This document shows positions 1-5,227 of a stretch of 7,958 nt of DNA, piece by piece (the stretch's first letter is position 1; each line of letters begins with the position of its first letter). Both the position numbers and the translations under genes were made by a program. The stretch lies in assembly GCA_030726195.1 (NCBI GenBank), contig JANREF010000334.1, positions 5,461-13,418 on the forward strand, read 5' to 3'. The notes below the pieces were generated by a model that had not been told where the DNA came from, did not search any database, and was given only the letters and a program-made list of their open reading frames with translations. This stretch comes from Burkholderiaceae bacterium (lineage in GTDB: Bacteria; Pseudomonadota; Gammaproteobacteria; Burkholderiales; Burkholderiaceae_C).

Positions 1-48
1 CCCCCCATCAACCACCAACAATGCGGTGAGGGCTAGGCTGCAATGCAT
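1..48 (-). CDS. Possible 5' end of an unidentified gene (partial)
   Basis: On the minus strand an open frame begins with ATG at 48-46 and runs off the left edge, giving 16 codons that start MHCSLALTALLVV, a hydrophobic run that could begin a signal peptide or first membrane helix. It is the only minus-strand frame open through this stretch and lies 42 bases after the stop of the dioxygenase gene, on the same strand, so it could be a downstream operon member. There is no convincing ribosome binding site, and 16 residues are too few to name a family. Sulfite or sulfur exporters are common neighbours of such dioxygenases, but nothing here proves that. Confidence 0.2.
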   Translation of the reverse strand, partial: MHCSLALTALLVVDGG

Positions 49-90
49 TAGCGGCGGTGGATGGGCTGCGGCAGGTTAGCGGTGATGGCT

Positions 91-984
91 TCACAACACA
101 TTCAGCGGGATCTTGGCGTAGGACACGCCATTGGCCTCAACCGGTGGCAGCTCGCCCGCGCGAATGTTGATTTGCACTGCAGGCAATATCAGCACAGGCA
201 TGGCCAAGGTGGCATCGCGTGCGGTGCGCATGGCGATGAACTCGGCTTCGCTGATGCTGTCGTTGACATGGATGTTGCCCGCACGCTGCTCGGCCACTGT
301 GGTTTCAAAACGCACCTCGCGCCCGCTGGGTGGGTAGTCGTGGCACATGAACAAACGGGTCTCGCCGGGCAGGCTCAAGATGCGGCGCGCCGAGGCAAAC
401 AGGGTTTTGGCGTCACCGCCGGGAAAGTCGCAGCGCGCAGAACCCACATCGGGCATGAACATGGTGTCGCCCACAAACACGGCGTCGCCAATGTGGTAGG
501 CCACGCACGCCGGCGTGTGCCCGGGCACATACAACACTTTGCCGATCAGGCCGCCTTGGTCGCCTTGACCGTCTGCGCCGCCCAGCGCAAAGGTTTCGTC
601 TTCGTCGAACAAGTGGTCAAACTGCGAGCCGTTGACCGCAAACCCCGGCTCTAAATTGAACACACCCTTGAAGGTGGTTTGCACCGTGGTGATGTGGCCG
701 CCAATGGCAATGCGCCCGCCCAGCTTGCTGCGCAGGTAGGGCGCACCCGAGAGGTGGTCAGCGTGGGCGTGGGTTTCGAGAATCCAAGCTACGCTCAAAT
801 CGTTGGCCCGGACGTAATCCACCACGGCGTCGGCACTGGTATGGCTGGTGCGGCCAGACTTGGGGTCGTAATCGAGCACGGAGTCGATGATGGCGCAGCT
901 AGAACCTGGGCCGCTGTGCACCACGTAGGTCACGGTATAGGTGGCGGGATCAAATAAACCATGAACGATGGGCTTGCTCTTCAT
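91..984 (-). CDS. Persulfide dioxygenase-like MBL-fold hydrolase (Blh/ETHE1 group)
   Basis: A 297-residue cytoplasmic protein of the metallo-beta-lactamase fold, with no signal peptide. The metal motif HAHADH is at residues 72-77, followed by PGHTP (His156), VGDTMF (Asp173) and CHDY (His215). By homology to ETHE1, His72, His156 and Asp173 would hold the single Fe(II) of persulfide dioxygenases, which oxidise glutathione persulfide to sulfite. The segment MPDVGSARCDFPGGDA (178-191 region) is typical of the Blh branch rather than of glyoxalase II. A Gly/Asp-rich loop at about 136-146, before the second metal ligand, looks longer than usual. The start is supported by AGGAAG at 990-995 (minus strand), five bases before ATG. 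It is transcribed divergently from the DUF442-SQR gene, whose N-terminal domain is the one normally fused to this enzyme in Blh proteins. Family assignment is firm; the exact thiol substrate is inferred. Confidence 0.9.
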   Translation of the reverse strand: MKSKPIVHGLFDPATYTVTYVVHSGPGSSCAIIDSVLDYDPKSGRTSHTSADAVVDYVRANDLSVAWILETHAHADHLSGAPYLRSKLGGRIAIGGHITTVQTTFKGVFNLEPGFAVNGSQFDHLFDEDETFALGGADGQGDQGGLIGKVLYVPGHTPACVAYHIGDAVFVGDTMFMPDVGSARCDFPGGDAKTLFASARRILSLPGETRLFMCHDYPPSGREVRFETTVAEQRAGNIHVNDSISEAEFIAMRTARDATLAMPVLILPAVQINIRAGELPPVEANGVSYAKIPLNVL

Positions 985-1138
985 AAGTTCTTCCTTTTTT
1001 GCAATCTCTCAGGGAAATACCCCTTCGCTTGCATATACTTTATTGGCATCCTTTGCTGCCTACTTTGATTTAACGCAAAGCCAGGTCAACGCTGAGGCGA
1101 CAACATAGCAACCGCTTTGCATCACTAGGAGACTATCC
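985..1138. promoter_or_regulatory. Divergent promoter region, dioxygenase / DUF442-SQR
   Basis: This 154-bp region must hold the promoters of both sulfide-oxidation genes. It contains CTTTGC at 1051-1056, its inverted copy GCAAAG at 1075-1080, and CTTTGC again at 1115-1120, which could be half-sites for a regulator. Two weak alternatives exist. One is a sigma-54-like GG-N10-GC core (GG at 1096-1097, GC at 1108-1109) correctly placed before the Shine-Dalgarno of the SQR gene. The other is an FNR-like TTGAT-N4-CGCAA at 1065-1078 (8 of 10 conserved positions). A GGG-AAATA-CCC dyad lies at 1012-1022. Sulfide-oxidation genes in Cupriavidus are activated by the sigma-54 activator FisR, which makes the first alternative worth testing. 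None is a strong match. Confidence 0.4.
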
Positions 1139-2836
1139 GTGGACATCAAACAACTCAGCCCGACCCTCAGCGTCACACCGCAAGTCACCGCACACGACAT
1201 GGCCGAACTGGCCGCGGCAGGTTTTAAAACCGTGATTTGCAACCGCCCCGACGGCGAAGGCCCCGATCAGCCCACGTTTGTTGAAATTGAGCAAGCTGCA
1301 GCCGCTGCAGGCTTGAAAGCCGCCTACCTGCCTGCCGACTCGGGCAAAGTCAGCGACGAACAGGGTGCAGCCTTTGGCCAATTGACCGAAACACTGCCCG
1401 GCCCCGTGCTGGCCTACTGCCGTACGGGCACACGCTCGGCCACCATGTGGGCCTTGTCACAAGCGCCACACACCGACGCTGCCACATTGCTGCACACCAC
1501 AGAGCAAGCTGGCTTTGACCTCAAGGGCTTGGCACCGCGCATGGCCAACTTGGCCGCTGGCGTACCGGTGGCCACCACCGACGCACCACCCGCGCCGCGC
1601 GAGGTGATCGAGTCGTCGCACCAAGTACTCATCATTGGCGGCGGTGCAGCCGGTATTTCCGTGGCGTCCAGCTTGCTGGCCCGCCACCCCAACCTAGACA
1701 TTGCCATCGTTGACCCTGCCACCACGCACTATTACCAGCCCGGCTGGACCATGGTGGGCGGCGGTATTTTTGACGCCAGTACCACCGCACGCAGCATGGC
1801 CAGTGTGGTCCCAGCCGGCGTGCAACTGATTCAAGCGGCCGTGGTGTCGTTTGAGCCTGAGCGCAATGCGGTCACGGTTGAAGGCTGCCGCACCCTGCAC
1901 TACCGCCAGCTCATCGTCTGCCCAGGCCTGAAGCTGAATTGGGATGGCGTTGAAGGTCTGACGCAAACGCTGGGCAAAAACGGCGTCACCTCCAACTACC
2001 GCTACGACTTGGCGCCCTACACCTGGGAGCTGGTGCAAAAGCTCAAAGGGGGCAAAGCCATCTTCACCCAGCCACCCATGCCCATCAAATGCGCGGGTGC
2101 GCCGCAAAAGGCCATGTACCTGTCTGCCGACCACTGGCGCAGCGAGGGCGTGCTGGACAAGATGGACATCGATTTTTGCAACGCCGGTGGCGTGCTCTTT
2201 GGCGTGGCCGCTTATGTGCCAGCGCTGATGGAGTACGTGCAAACCTACGGCATCAATTTGCGCTTCAACCGCAACCTGACCAGCATAGACGGCGAGGCCA
2301 AGACCGCCACGTTCAAGCAAACCAATGCCGACGGCACGACCGAAGTGGTGGTGCAAGCCTTCGACATGATTCACGTGGTGCCACCACAAACGGCGCCCGA
2401 CTTCATCCGTCAAAGCCCCTTGGCCGATGCAGCGGGCTGGATAGACATCGACCCCGCCACCATGCGCCACAAAACTTACGACAACATCCATGCCTTGGGT
2501 GATGCAGGCAACACCACCAACGCCAAAACAGCTGCCGCTGCGCGCAAGCAAGCACCAGTTGTGGCGCACAACGTCTTGGTGGCGCTGGGCAAGCTCAAGG
2601 GTGAAGCCCAGTACGACGGCTACGGCTCATGTCCACTCACCGTCGAGCGCGGCAAAATTGTGTTGGCCGAATTCTTGTACGGCGGCAAAGTCGCGCCCAG
2701 CTTCCCCAAGTGGTTGATCGACGGCACCAAGCCATCGGCTTTGGCTTGGTACTTGAAGGAGCGCATCTTGCCGCCGCTGTACTGGAACGCCATGCTCAAA
2801 GGGCGCGAGTGGCTGGCCGGGCCTTCAATGAAATAA
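1139..2836 (+). CDS. DUF442 / sulfide:quinone oxidoreductase fusion
   Basis: A 565-residue two-domain protein. Residues 1-110 are a DUF442 (Blh-type phosphatase-like) domain with VICNRPDGE at 32-40 and the active loop CRTGTRS at 94-100; a Pro-rich linker follows at about 143-160. Residues 161-565 are a flavoprotein like type II sulfide:quinone oxidoreductase, with the FAD motif GGGAAG at 167-172, Asp192 ending the second strand, HYYQPGWTMVGGG at 197-209, IKCAGAPQK (Cys318) and a GD motif at 454-455. The Trp/Tyr/Leu-rich C-terminal stretch (about 533-560) resembles the membrane-anchoring end of mitochondrial SQOR. The expected reaction is oxidation of sulfide at the inner membrane, with electrons to quinone and sulfur to a thiol acceptor. 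The second catalytic Cys of mitochondrial SQOR is Ala456 here. The start is GTG with AGGAGA at 1127-1132, six bases upstream. The similar NCBI naming as a bifunctional phosphatase/FAD-dependent oxidoreductase is compatible. Confidence 0.9.
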   Translation: MDIKQLSPTLSVTPQVTAHDMAELAAAGFKTVICNRPDGEGPDQPTFVEIEQAAAAAGLKAAYLPADSGKVSDEQGAAFGQLTETLPGPVLAYCRTGTRSATMWALSQAPHTDAATLLHTTEQAGFDLKGLAPRMANLAAGVPVATTDAPPAPREVIESSHQVLIIGGGAAGISVASSLLARHPNLDIAIVDPATTHYYQPGWTMVGGGIFDASTTARSMASVVPAGVQLIQAAVVSFEPERNAVTVEGCRTLHYRQLIVCPGLKLNWDGVEGLTQTLGKNGVTSNYRYDLAPYTWELVQKLKGGKAIFTQPPMPIKCAGAPQKAMYLSADHWRSEGVLDKMDIDFCNAGGVLFGVAAYVPALMEYVQTYGINLRFNRNLTSIDGEAKTATFKQTNADGTTEVVVQAFDMIHVVPPQTAPDFIRQSPLADAAGWIDIDPATMRHKTYDNIHALGDAGNTTNAKTAAAARKQAPVVAHNVLVALGKLKGEAQYDGYGSCPLTVERGKIVLAEFLYGGKVAPSFPKWLIDGTKPSALAWYLKERILPPLYWNAMLKGREWLAGPSMK

Positions 2837-2862
2837 GTCGGCCATTGGGGGGTATCTCACAG

Positions 2863-2878
2863 GCTCTTTCTCAAGAGC
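2863..2878 (+). terminator. Hairpin after the SQR gene, possible terminator
   Basis: GCTCTT (2863-2868), loop TCTC, AAGAGC (2873-2878): a perfect six-pair stem 27 bases after the SQR stop codon. The first T-run (2891-2895) begins 12 bases after the stem rather than directly behind it, so it is not a textbook intrinsic terminator. Several further T-runs follow and could help transcription release. No gene other than SulP lies downstream on this strand. Confidence 0.35.
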
Positions 2879-2889
2879 TCCTTCAGGCC

Positions 2890-2938
2890 CTTTTTAGAAC
2901 TCTTTTTGGAACGCTTTTTTGGAGCCCTTTTTAGAGCT
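2890..2938. repeat. T-rich imperfect tandem repeat, about 12-bp period
   Basis: Four consecutive units begin C then five or six T then (A/G)GA: CTTTTTAGAACT at 2890-2901, CTTTTTGGAACG at 2902-2913, CTTTTTTGGAGCC at 2914-2926 and CTTTTTAGAGCT at 2927-2938. The outer units, with flanks (2888-2903 and 2925-2940), match at 15 of 16 bases. The stretch just upstream (2866-2889) looks like one or two decayed units. It lies in the noncoding gap between the SQR and SulP genes. Possible roles are transcription termination, bent DNA or a slippage product; none is demonstrated. Confidence 0.7.
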
Positions 2939-2973
2939 CTGTTTACAACGTCTCCTTCACCCCCCTCCCCAGA

Positions 2974-2988
2974 GCCCTTTCAAAGGGC
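2974..2988. repeat. Short palindrome upstream of the SulP gene
   Basis: GCCCTTT and AAAGGGC face each other around a single C (2974-2980, 2982-2988), a near-perfect 15-bp palindrome about 63 bases before the SulP start. There is no T-tract after it on the plus strand, so a terminator is unlikely. It may be an operator or part of an mRNA leader hairpin. A second weak stem, GCGCA / TGCGC, lies at 3005-3021. Confidence 0.35.
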
Positions 2989-3051
2989 CCTGTTACAAGC
3001 TACAGCGCAACCCCCATGCGCAGCCCCCGAGAAGCAAGTTAGTAAGCCACT

Positions 3052-4785
3052 ATGAAGTTATCTGCCCTGATCACCCTGCCCGTCTTGGACTGGGGTAGAC
3101 GCTATGACCGCGACACCTTGGTGCGCGATCTGGTGGCCGCTGTCATCGTCACCATCATGCTCATCCCGCAAAGCTTGGCGTACGCCTTGTTAGCCGGGCT
3201 GCCGGCTGAGGTGGGTTTGTATGCGAGTGTTGCGCCACTGGTGCTGTACGCCATCTTCGGCACCAGCCGCGTATTGGCGGTGGGCCCTGTGGCCGTGGCC
3301 TCATTGATGACCGCTGCCATCGTGGGTCAACACGCTGCAGTGGGCACCCATGCCTACTGGCAAATCGCCATCACCTTGGCGTTTTTATCGGGCGCAATGC
3401 TGTTCATCATGGGCTTGCTGCGCTTGGGTTTTTTGGCCCAGTTTTTAAGCCATCCGGTCATCTCAGGCTTCATCAGTGCGTCTGGCATTTTGATCGCAGC
3501 CAGCCAGCTCAAAACCATCATGGGCGTACAAGCGCAGGGTCACAACTTTGCCGATTTGATCATGAGCCTGATCAGCCACGCAGGTGACAGCAATTGGCGC
3601 ACACTGGTCATTGGTGTGAGCGCGGCCGCGTTTTTGTTTTGGGTGCGCAAAGGCCTCAAGCCGCTGCTCAAACGCATGGGTTTGGGCGACAAGCTGGCAG
3701 ACATTGCCACCAAAACTGGTCCTGTCGCCGCCATCGTGGTCACCACCGTGGTGACCTGGGGCTTGGGCTGGCACGAGCTGGGCGTGGGCATTGTGGGCCA
3801 AGTGCCCCAAGGCTTGCCGCCACTGACTGCGCCATTGCTAGACCTGCAGCTGTGGGCCGACTTGGCCGTGCCTGCCTTGCTCATCAGTGTGGTGGGGTTT
3901 GTGGAGTCGGTGTCTGTGGGGCAAACCTTGGCGGCCAAGCGCCGCCAACGCATTGAGCCCAACCAAGAACTCGTTGCCCTGGGTGCGTCCAACCTGTCGT
4001 CGTCATTCACGGGAGGCTTCCCCGTCACGGGCGGATTTTCTCGCTCGGTGGTGAATTTTGATGCGGGCGCACAAACGCCTGCTGCTGGCGTGTTCACTGC
4101 GGTGGGCATTTTGCTCACTTCGCTGCTGCTCACACCTGCGCTGTACTTTCTACCCAAAGCCACCTTGGCAGCGACCATCATCGTGGCCGTGTTGTCCTTG
4201 GTGGACTTGGGCATTTTGAAACGCACCTGGGCCTACTCCAAGCCCGACTTCGTCGCCGTGGCGCTCACGCTGGTGATGACGCTGTTGGCTGGCGTAGAAG
4301 TCGGCTTGGTATGCGGGGTTGGCGCATCGCTGGCACTGTTCTTACTCAAAACCAGCCGCCCACACATTGCCACCGTTGGTTTGGTGCCCGGCACCGAACA
4401 CTTTCGCAACGTCCTGCGCCACCAAGTGCACACCAGCCCCAAATTGATAAGCCTGCGTGTCGATGAAAGCCTGTACTTTGCCAACGCCCGTGCACTGGAA
4501 GACTACGTCAACGACGCCGTCGCCTCCAACAAAAACCTAGAGCACGTGGTGCTGCAATGCTCGGCCATCAACGCCGTTGACGCCAGCGCGCTGGAGAGCT
4601 TGGAAGCCATTGATGCGCGGCTGCGCGACGCAGGCATCAAGCTGCACCTGTCTGAGGTCAAGGGCCCCGTAATGGACGCACTGACGACAACGCACCTGCT
4701 GCAGCATTTGAGCGGTCAACTGTTTTTAAGCCACTACCAAGCGGTGCAAACATTGACCCCCGAAGTGATTCAAACCCCGCACTAA
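3052..4785 (+). CDS. SulP/SLC26-family anion transporter with STAS domain
   Basis: A 577-residue inner-membrane protein of usual length for bacterial SulP. The N-terminal half begins with the family pattern LVRDLVAAVIVTIMLIPQSLAYA (about 23-45), then GLPAEVGLYAS and AVGPVAVASLM. Hydrophobic segments continue to about 432. The signature ESVSVGQTLAAKRRQ (285-299) and NLSSSFTGGFPVTGGFSRS (314-332) mark the transport core. Residues about 440-565 are a cytoplasmic STAS domain, with SAINAVDASALESLEAI at 504-520 containing the conserved Asp510/Ser512 region. SulP proteins carry sulfate, bicarbonate or dicarboxylates with H+ or Na+; the sequence does not decide the substrate. Lying behind the sulfide-oxidation gene suggests sulfate movement, but the 215-bp gap implies its own promoter. 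The start fits the family N-terminus but has only a weak Shine-Dalgarno (a GAGAAG at 3029-3034 is too distant). Confidence 0.9.
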   Translation: MKLSALITLPVLDWGRRYDRDTLVRDLVAAVIVTIMLIPQSLAYALLAGLPAEVGLYASVAPLVLYAIFGTSRVLAVGPVAVASLMTAAIVGQHAAVGTHAYWQIAITLAFLSGAMLFIMGLLRLGFLAQFLSHPVISGFISASGILIAASQLKTIMGVQAQGHNFADLIMSLISHAGDSNWRTLVIGVSAAAFLFWVRKGLKPLLKRMGLGDKLADIATKTGPVAAIVVTTVVTWGLGWHELGVGIVGQVPQGLPPLTAPLLDLQLWADLAVPALLISVVGFVESVSVGQTLAAKRRQRIEPNQELVALGASNLSSSFTGGFPVTGGFSRSVVNFDAGAQTPAAGVFTAVGILLTSLLLTPALYFLPKATLAATIIVAVLSLVDLGILKRTWAYSKPDFVAVALTLVMTLLAGVEVGLVCGVGASLALFLLKTSRPHIATVGLVPGTEHFRNVLRHQVHTSPKLISLRVDESLYFANARALEDYVNDAVASNKNLEHVVLQCSAINAVDASALESLEAIDARLRDAGIKLHLSEVKGPVMDALTTTHLLQHLSGQLFLSHYQAVQTLTPEVIQTPH

Positions 4786-4793
4786 GCGCACAG

Positions 4794-4848
4794 ATGCCCC
4801 GATCCAGTCGGGGCATGACAGGCGTTCCAGTCGGAGCATGACAGGCGT
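4794..4848. repeat. REP-like palindrome plus partial direct repeat
   Basis: ATGCCCCGA (4794-4802), loop TCCAG, TCGGGGCAT (4808-4816) form a perfect nine-pair hairpin nine bases after the SulP stop codon. The right arm and following bases (4804-4825) are repeated at 4827-4848 with 21 of 22 identical, a 23-bp period. Translated on the minus strand, this element gives the MPRLDRG string common in spurious proteobacterial ORFs, showing it is a widespread dispersed repeat. It could act as a terminator or mRNA-stabilising hairpin for the convergent SulP and Feo units, although it has no T-tract. Confidence 0.75.
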
Positions 4849-4911
4849 GAAGGGGCGCGATCGCCGCGCGGTTCAATAGATGGCAGCACGGTCGAACAAC
4901 ATCCGCCTCAG

Positions 4912-5026
4912 CCACCTGTCACTCTGAACTCGATTCAGAGTCTGCCAGCCGATATCTACACGTAGGCCGCGCGCCTACCACCTGTCACTCTGAACTTGAT
5001 TCAGAGTCTGCATCTCGAGTTCAGAG
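4912..5026. repeat. Two REP-like palindromes and a decayed third copy
   Basis: A 34-base unit at 4912-4945 recurs at 4978-5011 with one difference, a 66-bp period. Each copy contains ACTCTGAA, a five-base loop (CTCGA or CTTGA) and TTCAGAGT, a perfect eight-pair hairpin at 4921-4941 and 4987-5007. The spacer between them carries another hairpin, GTAGGC-CGCGC-GCCTAC (4962-4978). A decayed third copy, CTCGAGTTCAGAG, lies at 5014-5026 and includes the stop codon of the small minus-strand gene. This arrangement resembles clustered REP elements (BIME-like) in a convergent intergenic region. The loop change C to T leaves the stems intact, consistent with selection or recent copying. Confidence 0.8.
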
Positions 5027-5218
5027 GCCCAGATCCCGTCGGGGCGTGGCTGTTGGTTCGGCGTGTGACTGGGCTTTGGGCTCGTCAGCGCAGGTGGTGC
5101 AGGTATCGCAGTTGCCGCACACCGAGGCCTTGCCTTGACGCGTCAGGCGTTGGCGGCGCAGCAAGTACACCACGGCACCGCCTACGATGAGGCCCACAAC
5201 GACAGCTTGCCAATCCAT
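5021..5218 (-). CDS. FeoB-associated Cys-rich membrane protein
   Basis: A 65-residue protein with one hydrophobic segment at about 5-20 (VVVGLIVGGAVVYLL), a basic stretch (RRQRLTRQGK) and then Cys34, Cys37, Cys40 and Cys43 in an exact CX2CX2CX2C pattern. This matches the small FeoB-associated Cys-rich proteins found next to feoB in many bacteria in place of FeoC. By the positive-inside rule the Cys cluster should face the cytoplasm, where it could bind iron or an Fe-S cluster, or sense redox state; this is inference. Its Shine-Dalgarno AAGGAG (5224-5229, minus strand) overlaps the feoB stop TAA (5228-5230), indicating translational coupling. The last residues (about 57-65) and the stop lie in repeat-derived sequence, so the C-terminus may be a recent addition. 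Confidence 0.8.
   Translation of the reverse strand: MDWQAVVVGLIVGGAVVYLLRRQRLTRQGKASVCGNCDTCTTCADEPKAQSHAEPTATPRRDLGL
5032..5050. repeat. Decayed REP copy inside the small Feo gene
   Basis: These 19 bases match 4801-4819 of the first REP-like element at 16 of 19 positions, but the opposite arm is lost. They encode residues of the TPRRDLG tail of the Cys-rich protein on the minus strand, close to the MPRLDRG string encoded by intact copies of the repeat. Confidence 0.55.
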
Positions 5219-5227
5219 TACAACTCC

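Noticed and set aside
61..654. Plus-strand frame (197 codons) opposite the dioxygenase gene
   Set aside because: It is antisense to the metal-binding MBL protein and its His/Val/Ala-rich product matches no family.
1045..1060. Sigma-54 promoter at TTGGCATCCTTTGC
   Set aside because: The GG and GC elements are separated by 8 rather than 10 bases, which abolishes sigma-54 recognition; the correctly spaced candidate at 1096-1109 is reported instead, with low confidence.
1694..2569. Long minus-strand open frame (291 codons) opposite the SQR gene
   Set aside because: It is antisense to a clearly conserved flavoprotein; its His/Gly/Val-rich composition is typical of the complement of GC-rich coding DNA.
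3540..4226. Minus-strand open frame (228 codons) opposite the SulP gene
   Set aside because: It is antisense to conserved SulP signature motifs, is Thr/Ala/Lys-rich without any domain, and has no ribosome binding site supporting it.
4857..4864. GCGATCGC palindrome as a special element (HIP1-like)
   Set aside because: A single copy in GC-rich DNA is expected by chance and the context gives no cyanobacterial signal.
4658..4915. Minus-strand frame encoding MPRLDRG-like sequence
   Set aside because: This is the translation of the dispersed REP-like repeat, a known source of spurious ORFs, and it runs into the 3' end of the SulP gene.
4912..5011. CRISPR array from repeated 34-base units
   Set aside because: Only two copies, internally fully palindromic, with a 32-base spacer that itself forms a hairpin and no cas genes; REP-type elements fit better.
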